Source: Sedimenticola_A sp040506895
GTDB taxonomy: Bacteria; Pseudomonadota; Gammaproteobacteria; Chromatiales; Chromatiaceae
Assembly: GCA_040506895.1 (NCBI GenBank)
Contig: JBEVVY010000001.1
Span: 372,001-436,000, forward strand
Direction: 5' to 3'
Length of the DNA stretch: 64,000 bases
In this document: in pieces, positions 34,658-43,677 of the stretch
Layout of the letters: the number at the start of each line of letters is the position of its first letter
How positions within the stretch are numbered: the stretch's first letter is position 1
The notes under the pieces: model-generated
Databases searched by the model: none
Told to the model about the DNA's origin: nothing
Seen by the model: only the letters and a program-made list of their open reading frames with translations
Translations under genes and position numbers: made by a program

Positions 34658-37447
34658 ATGAGACTGTCACCTATGTTTGTTAGATCAATATCACGTCCAG
34701 TCGCTATCCTCTTTATATCGATCACATTGCTGATATCAGGATGTGATCTGAACAAATTCGAATCAGCGGAAGAGTATATTTTATCTGCAGAGCAGAAGAT
34801 CAATCAGGAAGAGCATGTCTCTGCAGTGATTGATTTGAAGAATGCCCTGGAACTTGAACCTGATAATACGAGAGCACGCTGGTTGCTTGGCGAGGAATAC
34901 CTGATTTTGGGCGACTTTGCCTCTGCCCGTGCTGCTTATCTGAAAGCAAAAAAAAATGGTGTAGACGAAAATGCGGTGCTCCCGCGTATAGTTGAAGCTC
35001 TCTATTATGCAGGTGAGTTTGAGGAGGTATTGGAGTTTGTTGTTGAAAACGATTTGCTTGCATCAACAAGGGCAGATATTCATGCGATAAAATCACTTGC
35101 ATATCTATCTAAAGGGAAAAAAAATGATGCTCTCAGGGAGGTTTCAAGTTCTATTTCACTGGCAGGGGATCAACTACTTTCTTTGTATGCTAGTGCCTCG
35201 TTGAATGTAAGGGAAGGAAAACTGGAAGAGGCTCTTGGAAATATCAACAAGGCTTTGGAAATTGATCCTACCTTTGTTAGAGGTACGCAACTCCTAGGTG
35301 ACATATATTATAAGCACCGAAAATGGGAATTAGCGGATGATGCCTATTCGAAATCTGTCAGCGACAGTCACTATGTCGGCACCCCCCATATCAAGCAGGC
35401 ACATCTGTACCTTGTCATTAAAAAGTATGAACTCGCTGAACAGGCAATCAAGAAAATCAGGGATGCCGGAATAAGTGCGTCAACAGTCGAGTATATTGAT
35501 GGCGTACTTGCACTTCGAAGAGGCGACCCAGAAACTGCACGTACATTCTTTGATAAAGCACTTGAATACGAGCCAAATCATTTAATGAGTCAGTATTTCC
35601 TGGCAGTAAGCTACAGGAATACTGACAGTTCTCTTGCAGTCGATTTTGCTGAGCGCGTTGTAGCTAAGGCTCCAGGATTCATTCCTGGTCGGGTGCTTCT
35701 GGCGAGCATTAAAATGGCCAGCCAGGATTATAGTACTGTAGAGAAGTTGTTGCTTCCCATTTATAAAAGGCGACCACAAGCCCCAGGCGTTGCCAATATG
35801 CTTTACATGAACTACTTAAAGCAAGGTGACTTTGATAACGCTACTCGTATCCTTCAGGCATTGACTGAACAGAAGCAAGATACCCGAGAGCATATGATCA
35901 GGCTGGGTGTGGCACAAATGTCTGCGGGCAGGGCGCCACAGGCAATTGATACATTTACACTGTTAAAGAAAGAGGATTCGACAAATAACCAGGTAATCAC
36001 CCGATTGGCCCAGGCCCAAGTCCTTGCCGGTATAGGAGAGCAGGCAATAGAAACAGCCAGGGAGTGGGTTGCTGATAATCCGAATTTGGCCTCAGCTCAA
36101 AATCTACTTGGCCTGGTACTTTTAGCAGTAGATAAGACCACAGAATCAGAACAGGCTCTAAGGAAAGCGGTAGATTTGGATGGTGATGGAAGCTCTGGGG
36201 CGGCCTTGAACCTTGCACGTCTTATGCTGGCTCAAAACAGAAAAGCAGAAGCTTCTGATGTGGTCGAACAGTTTGAAGGCAAGTTCGGAGGAAGTCCGGA
36301 TACAAAGCTGATGTTGGCAAATATTGCCATTGCAGATAATCAGAATGATAGGGCTGCAGTATATCTGGATGAAGCTTTGCAAATATCCCCGAATCACACA
36401 AAAATCAGGGCTATGCTTGCTGAACTTTATTTGAAGAGTTCGAAGCACTCCCAGGCATTGGAAGTTATCACTCCCATGGGTGATGCCGGGAAACATAAAG
36501 CAGATGTCAAACTGCTGATGGCCAGGGTTTTATTCGCAAATAATCGTTACGACTCGACTGTAAGTATTCTGGAACAACTGAAGAAGATTAATCCAAAACT
36601 GATTCAAGCGAGGCTTCTGTTGCTCCAGGCGTATGCTCGACAAGGTCGTTTGGATGAGTATGAAAACGAATTGAATCTTTTATTGGAAGTCACACCCGAT
36701 AGTGAATTTCTGAGAAAAGAGAAAACAAAACTGCTTGTGCAGACGGGGAGAATTACGGAAGCAAAAAAGGTTGCTGATTCTCTCAATCTGGATGAGTCGA
36801 ATCCTTTGAGACTAGCCATAGATGCCCGAGTAGCATTTGCTTCTGAAGAATTTGATAAAGCCGTTTTGATGGGGCGTAAGTTGCTTGATACTGCGCCCAG
36901 CGATAGTGATGCACTCTTTCTGATCAGGGCTGTATCTGCTTCAGGGGATAAAGTAGCCGCAGAAAATCTGGCAAAGGAATGGAGTACAAAGAGCCCTGGG
37001 AATATAGTTCTCTTGATCGAGTTGGCAAACATACAGCATGGGTTGGACAAAACGACAGAATTTCAGGAAACACTGCGCACAATCCTGGTACAGGACCCCA
37101 ATAACAGCTATGCCTTGAATGGACTCGCCTGGGAATTAAAGGACGAAGATCCCGTCAAAGCCCTGGACTTCTCCCAGCGTGCTGTTCTATATGCACCAGA
37201 AACGGTTTCAGTTCTTGACACTTTGGCTAATGTCCAACTGGCTAATGGTTTGAGTAATGAGGCGCTCGATACTGCCCTCAGGGGTAAGGAGATGAGTAGA
37301 AATTATCCCCCTGTCAGACTCACCCTGGCTAAAATTTTTCTGGCACTGGATCGTCAAGAAGATGCAAACAATGAACTTGAATGGCTCATGGGGCAGGATG
37401 TGAGTGATGAGCTGAAAAGAGAGGCGAGTCAGCTCAGGACACAGTGA
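34658..37447 (+). CDS. prsT: XrtA/PEP-CTERM system TPR-repeat lipoprotein PrsT
   Basis: 929 aa. The ATG at 34658 is chosen because GGAAGA precedes it and the product then starts with a lipoprotein signal ending LLISGC. A longer ORF from a TTG at 34589 would bury that signal. The rest is a continuous array of tetratricopeptide repeats (for example AVIDLKNALELEPDNTRARWLLGEEYL, ALGNINKALEIDPTFVRGTQLLGDIYY, ALDFSQRAVLYAPETVSVLDTLANVQL), the PEP_TPR_lipo (TIGR02917) architecture and usual length. PrsT accompanies XrtA loci and is thought to help PEP-CTERM protein/EPS assembly at the outer membrane or periplasm. It is cut off from the upstream operon by the IS and precedes a PEP-CTERM substrate gene. 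Confidence 0.93.
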   Translation: MRLSPMFVRSISRPVAILFISITLLISGCDLNKFESAEEYILSAEQKINQEEHVSAVIDLKNALELEPDNTRARWLLGEEYLILGDFASARAAYLKAKKNGVDENAVLPRIVEALYYAGEFEEVLEFVVENDLLASTRADIHAIKSLAYLSKGKKNDALREVSSSISLAGDQLLSLYASASLNVREGKLEEALGNINKALEIDPTFVRGTQLLGDIYYKHRKWELADDAYSKSVSDSHYVGTPHIKQAHLYLVIKKYELAEQAIKKIRDAGISASTVEYIDGVLALRRGDPETARTFFDKALEYEPNHLMSQYFLAVSYRNTDSSLAVDFAERVVAKAPGFIPGRVLLASIKMASQDYSTVEKLLLPIYKRRPQAPGVANMLYMNYLKQGDFDNATRILQALTEQKQDTREHMIRLGVAQMSAGRAPQAIDTFTLLKKEDSTNNQVITRLAQAQVLAGIGEQAIETAREWVADNPNLASAQNLLGLVLLAVDKTTESEQALRKAVDLDGDGSSGAALNLARLMLAQNRKAEASDVVEQFEGKFGGSPDTKLMLANIAIADNQNDRAAVYLDEALQISPNHTKIRAMLAELYLKSSKHSQALEVITPMGDAGKHKADVKLLMARVLFANNRYDSTVSILEQLKKINPKLIQARLLLLQAYARQGRLDEYENELNLLLEVTPDSEFLRKEKTKLLVQTGRITEAKKVADSLNLDESNPLRLAIDARVAFASEEFDKAVLMGRKLLDTAPSDSDALFLIRAVSASGDKVAAENLAKEWSTKSPGNIVLLIELANIQHGLDKTTEFQETLRTILVQDPNNSYALNGLAWELKDEDPVKALDFSQRAVLYAPETVSVLDTLANVQLANGLSNEALDTALRGKEMSRNYPPVRLTLAKIFLALDRQEDANNELEWLMGQDVSDELKREASQLRTQ

Positions 37448-37790
37448 CATAATTTATCGATTTTCATCGGCAGTGCTGTCAGGGGAAAAATTATCCCATG
37501 GAAGGGTGTGACATGCAGCTCGGCAACTAGCGAGCAGTTCAGTATATATAATGAGAGGGCAGGTCAAAATCGAGAGAAATTAATTCAGCTTCCTGTTGTG
37601 CTCCTGCCTTTGCTACCTCGAATCCATTCAGTGTCAGAATTTTTTACAATTTCGAAAACTGCATATCAACAGAAAAACGATAAATTCTTGAAAATAAAAG
37701 AAATAATATAGTTGGCACCAATCATGCTTTTTATTTCTCCGAAGACATGGATTTAACAGTCGCATAAGACATCATATTTCGGAGATAGCG
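37448..37790. other. intergenic region before the PEP-CTERM gene
   Basis: 343 bases, AT-rich, holding the sigma-54 promoter at 37712. A + ORF of 67 codons (37508-37711) has no RBS or features and is ignored. A clear PrsT terminator is not evident. Confidence 0.5.
37712..37728 (+). promoter_or_regulatory. sigma-54 (-24/-12) promoter of the PEP-CTERM gene
   Basis: TTGGCACCAATCATGCT: the invariant GG and GC doublets are separated by exactly ten bases, with TGGCAC at -24 and TGC at -12. It lies about 62 bases upstream of the ATG with CGGAG as RBS. In Zoogloea-type bacteria PEP-CTERM genes are known to depend on RpoN and the PrsK/PrsR two-component system, which fits this site. Confidence 0.8.
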
Positions 37791-38741
37791 ATGAAACTCA
37801 CAAAAATAGTACTCGCAACGGCATTAGGTGCAGCTTCTCTTTCTGCCAATGCGTACATTTCAAGCTGGGATTGGGAAACAAGCACTGGCTTTATGAATCT
37901 GGGTACGGCGCAAACCATCAATGCGCTGGTGGATCCTGATCCTTTTCCTGTAACTCCATATACTGGAACTGATGCCCTGCTTGCCAACGCTAATACTCCT
38001 GCATATCCCTATGCTCCTGAGGGGCAGGCCAGAGCGCCTGGCTATGCACAGCTCAGCAGCGCTGTCGAAAATACCATCATCGGTATGGATGTATACGAAG
38101 CAATGGCCTGGGGTATTCCCTCATCATCCAACCAGAGTAACATCATCATTACCAACAAAGACTCTGATGATGAGGGGATCGAAGCTCTCGTGACCGATGG
38201 TGACTGGGTGAGAATCAACGATTTCACTCACAACAACTACGTGCTTCAGGGTGGCAGCTCCAACAGTACCCTTGCCCCGTGGTCTGCTCTGCTTTTCGGT
38301 GGTTTTGAGTTCACGAATACCGCAGACTACCTGGTTCAGGAGGCTGGTTCTCCGAATGCTGTAACCCTGGACGAGACTCGGAATGCAATCTCTGTCGACA
38401 GATGCGTGGATCCTACACCTAACAATACCGCATGTGATGATATCTTCAGCTCCCAGGGATTGAGCGGAACCTTCCTGTTCTACCAGGACCTGACTACTGA
38501 TGGGTTTGTGCGCAACTACTTTGTAGAGTTCGCATTCGACCCGGGTACAAACCCAGATGACATCATCATCGGCCCCGATGAGGATGGCTACTATCAGATC
38601 TACACCGGTGAAGAGGGTGCCACCACTGTACACACGATGGCGAGAGTGTTCACCAGAATCCCCGAGCCTTCAGTACTTGCACTGTTCGGTATCGGTCTTC
38701 TCGGTATGGGTTTCCTTGGACGCCGTCGTAACAAAGCCTAA
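37791..38741 (+). CDS. PEP-CTERM sorting domain protein (exosortase substrate)
   Basis: 316 aa secreted protein. Signal peptide MKLTKIVLATALGAASLSANA at the N-terminus, a beta-rich extracellular body with many Asn/Thr/Asp residues and a single Cys pair (RCVDPTPNNTACDD), and a textbook C-terminal sorting signal: the PEP motif in RIPEPSVLAL, a short hydrophobic helix (FGIGLLGMGFLG) and the basic end RRRNKA. Exosortase A should cleave at this tail. Expression is predicted from the sigma-54 promoter at 37712 and ended by the terminator at 38781, making a monocistronic, likely highly expressed unit. GC content is higher than in adjacent genes. Its function beyond surface or matrix display is unknown. 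Confidence 0.95.
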   Translation: MKLTKIVLATALGAASLSANAYISSWDWETSTGFMNLGTAQTINALVDPDPFPVTPYTGTDALLANANTPAYPYAPEGQARAPGYAQLSSAVENTIIGMDVYEAMAWGIPSSSNQSNIIITNKDSDDEGIEALVTDGDWVRINDFTHNNYVLQGGSSNSTLAPWSALLFGGFEFTNTADYLVQEAGSPNAVTLDETRNAISVDRCVDPTPNNTACDDIFSSQGLSGTFLFYQDLTTDGFVRNYFVEFAFDPGTNPDDIIIGPDEDGYYQIYTGEEGATTVHTMARVFTRIPEPSVLALFGIGLLGMGFLGRRRNKA

Positions 38742-38780
38742 GAGCTTGGTTACAGTCTGCACACGCAGACAACCCAATCC

Positions 38781-38808
38781 AACCCCCGCATAAGCGGGGG
38801 TTTTTTTT
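38781..38808 (+). terminator. strong rho-independent terminator
   Basis: AACCCCCGC, loop ATAA, GCGGGGGTT, then a run of T (TTTTTTTT in total), 40 bases after the PEP-CTERM stop. Perfect 9-bp stem with a long U-tract. Confidence 0.95.
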
Positions 38809-39055
38809 GTATGTTCTTCATCTCCATAACATGATAATGGCCTGCCAATCACATAGATAATAAACCCTTCGCTACTGCAATAAGAATAAAAATACTTAAT
38901 ATGGATTGGTGATCAGTTGATTAACTACTTTTCTAGAAAACTGAGGTAAACTATTAATTTATCAGTATAAAGACCAAATGGCTTATTTCTGTTTAACATT
39001 TTGAGATACCCACCGATATATTCTTTCTAGGCACACTATCCATGGTCTTTAGTGA
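38809..39055. other. AT-rich intergenic promoter region
   Basis: About 250 bases after the terminator, AT-rich, preceding the accessory gene run that starts at 39056. It must hold a new promoter for these genes, but I see no clear sigma-54 site or dyad in it. Confidence 0.35.
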
Positions 39056-40249
39056 ATGATCAGATTTCATCCAATGAACTCAGATGTCGCGATGTTTCCT
39101 AAATCGCGCATCCCCCTGATGCCTTTGCCTGGTAGCTGCCAGCCAACCGAAGAAGATAACGTTACCGATTTAATGGATATACGTGATAATGGCAGATGGC
39201 GATACACAGCAAGTGGAAGAGGGGCGATCTACCATGCAATTGAAATCATTGGACTGACTGCAGGGGATAGGATACTGGTTCCTTCGTATCATTGTGCCAG
39301 TATGTTGTCAGCACTCGTGGAGCGGGGGTTGGAGCCTGTATTTTATCGAATCCTACCAACGCTTGAGCCGGATCTGGATGATCTCTCGCTGAAAATAGAC
39401 AGCTGTCAGGCGTTGATACTTGTGCACTACTTCGGATTTCCCCAAAAGACAGACGGTCTATTGGCCCAGATGTGCAGAAAAAACAATATTCAGGTGATCG
39501 AGGATTGTGCGCACAGTTTTTTCTTCGGAGATGGAGGCTGGTCACACATAGGTAAACTGGGCCATGTACTGATAGGAAGTACGAGGAAGTTCTTCCCTGG
39601 AGAGGATGGTGGAGTGCTGGTTTCAACAGGAAGTGATCTTTCACTGCATGTTAGTCGAAGGAGCGTTCTGCAGGAATTGAAGAGCCTTTATATGCTGTAC
39701 TCGCGTGCCAATGTTTTCGGCCAGGGTGGTTATATAGGCGCTATCATCAAAGCTATTGCCAAATTGAAAAGCGCATATCCCAACAAATCTGTTTCAAATC
39801 GACAGATAAAAGGACAGGCTCCTGGGTCGGTGGTCAGAGATAAGCCAACAGACTGGATAAGCAGTAAGGATTGGAAATGGGGTATCAGTTTAATATCAAG
39901 GTATCAGATCCATTTTTCTGACAATGATTGTATAAGCTCTCGACGAAGAGCAAATTTCAAATACTTTCTTAACGAAACAAAAGATCTAAGGGCACGGCAA
40001 TTGTATTCAGATTTGCCGGATCAAGTGATCCCATATGTATTTCCAATGCTATTGGATGACCCGGAAAGAGATTTTCCAAAACTCAAGATGGCTGAATTGC
40101 CGATTCTTAGATGGGAAGAGTTGGCCGTGACAGACTGTGAGGTGTCAGAGGAATATCGAAAACGATTGATCCAAATTCCATGTCATCATTCCATTACCCC
40201 GGAAGGATTGAACTGGATTGCCTGCAAGCTGAAAGAAATTCTAGCCTAG
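39056..40249 (+). CDS. DegT/DnrJ/EryC1/StrS-like PLP aminotransferase family protein
   Basis: 397 aa. The fold-type I pattern of sugar aminotransferases is visible: ASGRGAIYHAIEIIGLTAGDRILVPSYHCASML, VHYFGFPQKTDG, IEDCAHSFF (PLP-ring Asp) and GSTRKFFPGEDGGVLV, where the Lys of TRKF would form the Schiff base. The C-terminal half is more divergent than typical sugar aminotransferases. It may convert a keto sugar to an amino sugar or serve another PLP reaction. The start is uncertain: no clear RBS before 39056, and ATGs at 39074 and 39092 are alternatives. First gene of the accessory run. Confidence 0.75.
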   Translation: MIRFHPMNSDVAMFPKSRIPLMPLPGSCQPTEEDNVTDLMDIRDNGRWRYTASGRGAIYHAIEIIGLTAGDRILVPSYHCASMLSALVERGLEPVFYRILPTLEPDLDDLSLKIDSCQALILVHYFGFPQKTDGLLAQMCRKNNIQVIEDCAHSFFFGDGGWSHIGKLGHVLIGSTRKFFPGEDGGVLVSTGSDLSLHVSRRSVLQELKSLYMLYSRANVFGQGGYIGAIIKAIAKLKSAYPNKSVSNRQIKGQAPGSVVRDKPTDWISSKDWKWGISLISRYQIHFSDNDCISSRRRANFKYFLNETKDLRARQLYSDLPDQVIPYVFPMLLDDPERDFPKLKMAELPILRWEELAVTDCEVSEEYRKRLIQIPCHHSITPEGLNWIACKLKEILA

Positions 40250-40329
40250 ATTATTGCTTTTCATTGAACAGATAGAACAATAATGAATTTAGAAAAAAGA
40301 ATCTTGCTTTTTCTTTTTGGAAGACAGGC

Positions 40330-42486
40330 ATGGCAAAAGTAAATCTGCCTGCAATCGATGGTTTGACCTGTTATTCCGAGCAATGGCAGGCAAGAAACCG
40401 TGAAGAGTTTGGTCAACATCCACTGCTGGATACCCGGTTTGTTTTACCGTTACTGAAGTATTTTGGAGATGGCACAGAAAGGCTTCTGGCAATTGAGGAA
40501 GGCCAGGAATTTAGTACGGCTGTGCTGGTAAAAAACAAGCAACCTGGAATGCTTGAGTCTTTCATGCCCAGCCAGGCACAAATCTCCTCTTCGCTAATTA
40601 AAAGTCGTAATGAGATTTCGAGGCTAATGAGAATTTCCCCTTTTGGGACATTGGCATTGGACCTGTTAGGCCAAGACCCTGCGTTCACAGAAGTGGCTGC
40701 AAAGAGTGACGAATCAGAGGCAATTCCTCATCTCGATACGATCAACATACATCTTTCAAATGATTTTGAGTCCTACTGGTCGGGCAGGCCGACAAAGTTA
40801 CGCCAGAACGTCAAACGTTATATCAGGCGCTTTGAGAGTGAATACAAGCATGTAGAGTTCCGGGAAATATCTGAAGAAACTGATATTGATGAAGCAGTGA
40901 GAAGGTATTCATTAATAGAAGGGAGAGGCTGGAAGGGAGAAATAGGAACAGCAATCAGTAGCGAAAACAAACAGCTCTCATTCTATATCGATGTATTGAA
41001 AGCCTTTGCGCGGGAGGGTCAAGCAAACGTATACGAACTGCTTGCAGATAACAGGGTAATTGCATCAAGACTGGCGATAAAGAGTGGCCAGTATATCATC
41101 ATGCTTAAAACAACATATGATGAAGAGTACTCACGAATGGCTCCGGGCAGAATCCTCTTATATAAGGTTGTCGAGCGGCTATTTGAAACAGATCATGGGA
41201 AATATATCGAGTTTTACACGAATGCTACCAACGATCAGAAGAAGTGGGCAACAGGAGAAAGAAGTGTAACTCATGTCACGCACTTTTCAGGACATTGGTC
41301 ATATCGTCTAATCCACAGCGTAAAAAAAATAGTATCAATAAGACGGCGTATCTCAGCTGCCTGGAATATACCTGTCCTGGCAGAAGATGCAGAGGTAAGA
41401 TTATGTAATGATTTTGAGTGTCTATTAGAAAACTTGGCGTCTAATGAGTGTGTATCAGAACATGAAAGCTTTTTTCAGGGAATAACCTGGTATAAGCACC
41501 TGGCTGATACGATTCTTGATGAAAAGCAAAATCTGAGAATTTATTTTAATAAAACCTCTACAGGAAAAGAAGAAAGTCAATTCATAGCGTTACCCTTTTA
41601 CTCTGAGAAGAAGAAAGGTGTCAGGGTTCTAAATGCACTTTCAAATTACTACACCTCTCTATATGGTCCTGTTTATTCAGACAAGAATAATCTTGTTCAG
41701 GGTATAAATATCCTCGTGAAGAATATAGCAGCTGAGAAGATGCTTTGGGATATGGTAAATATCTATCCTCTAGCTCCTGAAAAAGAGACGTTTCAGCTTC
41801 TTGAAAAAAATTTTTCAAAGTTTGGATGGGTGCTTCAAAAGTATCGTAGTTTTGGAAATTGGTACCTTCCGTGTAAAGGAATGACATTCGATCAGTATAT
41901 ATCTGAGCGACCCTCTCAACTGAAAAATACTCTCCAACGTAAACGGCGCCAGTTTGATCGATTGCCCGGATCGAGACTCGAAATCTACACTGATTTATCA
42001 GAGGTTGAGTATGCAGTATCCGCTTTTAACAATGTCTATGAGAGAAGTTGGAAGCGTCCGGAACCATATCCAAAATTTATCGATGGACTTGCCAGGCTAT
42101 GCTCTGAACGAGGCTGGTTAAGGCTCGGAATCGCTTGGCTGGAAGATAAGCCTATAGCAGCGCAGCTTTGGATAGTATCAGGAAAAACAGCCTCAATATA
42201 CAAGCTGGCATACGATGAAGACTACCAGCGTTTATCAGCCGGAACGATATTATCGGCATATTTGATGGAGTACGTTTTAGATGTCGATAAGGTTGCGGAG
42301 GTCGATTACCTGACTGGTGATGACGAGTATAAATCTCAATGGATGAGCCATAGGCGGGAGCGTATTGGTCTCATGGCGATCAATCCAAGATCCTTTTGGG
42401 GTATTCTTCTTATACTTAGGCATTCTGGAGGAGCGTGGATAAAACAGCTTCTGATGAAAGTAAAGAAATTTCAGATATCGGGTTAA
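40330..42486 (+). CDS. tandem GNAT (FemAB/CelD-like) acyltransferase
   Basis: 718 aa, no signal or membrane helix. Two copies of the same acetyltransferase module: residues ~150-350 (TKLRQNVKRYIRRFE, IEGRGWKGEIGT, YELLADNRVIASRLAI, YDEEYSRMAPGRILLYKVVERLF) and ~540-700 (SQLKNTLQRKRRQFDR, VYERSWKRPEPYPKFI, GIAWLEDKPIAAQLWIV, YDEDYQRLSAGTILSAYLME). Each is preceded by its own N-terminal lobe. Single-module relatives occur widely in polysaccharide loci as BioF2-like/CelD N-acyltransferases. The protein would acylate an amino sugar, possibly the product of the preceding aminotransferase (inference). GGAAG lies ahead of the ATG. Confidence 0.8.
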   Translation: MAKVNLPAIDGLTCYSEQWQARNREEFGQHPLLDTRFVLPLLKYFGDGTERLLAIEEGQEFSTAVLVKNKQPGMLESFMPSQAQISSSLIKSRNEISRLMRISPFGTLALDLLGQDPAFTEVAAKSDESEAIPHLDTINIHLSNDFESYWSGRPTKLRQNVKRYIRRFESEYKHVEFREISEETDIDEAVRRYSLIEGRGWKGEIGTAISSENKQLSFYIDVLKAFAREGQANVYELLADNRVIASRLAIKSGQYIIMLKTTYDEEYSRMAPGRILLYKVVERLFETDHGKYIEFYTNATNDQKKWATGERSVTHVTHFSGHWSYRLIHSVKKIVSIRRRISAAWNIPVLAEDAEVRLCNDFECLLENLASNECVSEHESFFQGITWYKHLADTILDEKQNLRIYFNKTSTGKEESQFIALPFYSEKKKGVRVLNALSNYYTSLYGPVYSDKNNLVQGINILVKNIAAEKMLWDMVNIYPLAPEKETFQLLEKNFSKFGWVLQKYRSFGNWYLPCKGMTFDQYISERPSQLKNTLQRKRRQFDRLPGSRLEIYTDLSEVEYAVSAFNNVYERSWKRPEPYPKFIDGLARLCSERGWLRLGIAWLEDKPIAAQLWIVSGKTASIYKLAYDEDYQRLSAGTILSAYLMEYVLDVDKVAEVDYLTGDDEYKSQWMSHRRERIGLMAINPRSFWGILLILRHSGGAWIKQLLMKVKKFQISG

Positions 42487-42645
42487 GAGATATTAGGTTG
42501 AAAAATTACGCACATTGAAAGAAGTGAGTGTTTAATGTGAAAAGTTATTTATTGAGTATGCTATTCATTGAATGCTAGGTGTAGAAAACTTTAATCGCCA
42601 ACACTTCATCTAATAACGAGAAGTAAAAAAGCAAAGGACTATAAA

Positions 42646-43644
42646 ATGCTGAACACGGTTTTAATTACTGGTGGAAGAATCAGGCCAGGTGGGTTCGACC
42701 TTGGAGATGGACGCCAGTACGAATCAGCAAATCTGCTAAGACTAAATCTGAATACCGGTGATGTGGAGCTCTTGATAGAAAAAAACAAAGGGAATCAGAA
42801 CTATCCTGATGAGCATCCAAATCTCCAATTCACAGCCGGCTGTGTACATGCAGATGATCTGTGGTTATCGACGGATACTGAAATAATTAATTACTCGTAT
42901 CCTTCGCTTGAGGAGAAGCGGGTTATTTCACACAGCTCCTTTAATAATATCCATTCGGTGACGTACATTGACGACCTTCTGTGGATCACCTCTACTGGAT
43001 TGGATACAGTTGTAGTAGCAGAACCTCAGACAGGAAAAATAATCGAGTTGATCAATGCAGAAGAAAAACCGCTTTGGCATCGCTTCTCACCAGAGGTTGA
43101 TTATAGAAAAGTGCACAGTACAAGGCCGCACGATTGTCATCCTAATTATGTGTTCAAGTATGATGGTGATTATTGGGTGACACGCTGTAAGCAGGAAGAC
43201 GCTGTTTGTCTTTATGATAACAGTAAAAGAATTAATATCTCGGGAGATAACAAGACCATCAGTGTTCATGACGGCATCGTATGGAAGGACAAGGTTTATT
43301 TTACTTCGGTCGATGGGTGTATCGTAATAGCAGATCCGAAGTCATATGCTGTTGAGGAGACGATAGATATCTGCAAAGAAAATAATCTAAACAGGATGGG
43401 TTGGTGCAGGGGAATGCACATAGATGCTGATGGGTTCATATACCTGGGTTTTTCATCGATTCGAAAAACCCGTCAGACCAAGAAACTTGCATGGCTTGGC
43501 AATAAGGTCGATGAGGTGCTTGGGAAAACAGCGTGTATGGTTGTGTATGACTCAAATAAAAGGGAAATCGTAAGAAAATTTGATATTGAGCATAAGTATT
43601 TAGATGCAATTTACAGCGTGCTTCCCGAGCCCGATGCTTCTTGA
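42646..43644 (+). CDS. beta-propeller-like protein of unknown function
   Basis: 332 aa cytosolic-looking protein (no signal peptide). Repeating beta-strand units of about 45-50 residues, each with a D-x-L-W/V-W core (HADDLWLSTDTEI, YIDDLLWITSTGLDTVVVAEPQTGKI, YDGDYWVTRCKQEDAVCLYD, WKDKVYFTSVDGCIVIADPKS, DADGFIYLGFSS), as in six-bladed propellers. RPHDCHPNYVF and CRGMH could form a metal or substrate pocket. The family is unnamed to me. It lies between the tandem GNAT and flippase genes, with AAGGA before the ATG, so it is probably part of polysaccharide modification. Confidence 0.6.
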   Translation: MLNTVLITGGRIRPGGFDLGDGRQYESANLLRLNLNTGDVELLIEKNKGNQNYPDEHPNLQFTAGCVHADDLWLSTDTEIINYSYPSLEEKRVISHSSFNNIHSVTYIDDLLWITSTGLDTVVVAEPQTGKIIELINAEEKPLWHRFSPEVDYRKVHSTRPHDCHPNYVFKYDGDYWVTRCKQEDAVCLYDNSKRINISGDNKTISVHDGIVWKDKVYFTSVDGCIVIADPKSYAVEETIDICKENNLNRMGWCRGMHIDADGFIYLGFSSIRKTRQTKKLAWLGNKVDEVLGKTACMVVYDSNKREIVRKFDIEHKYLDAIYSVLPEPDAS

Positions 43645-43677
43645 TCATACTGAATAGATATCTGGGGCTTTGATACT

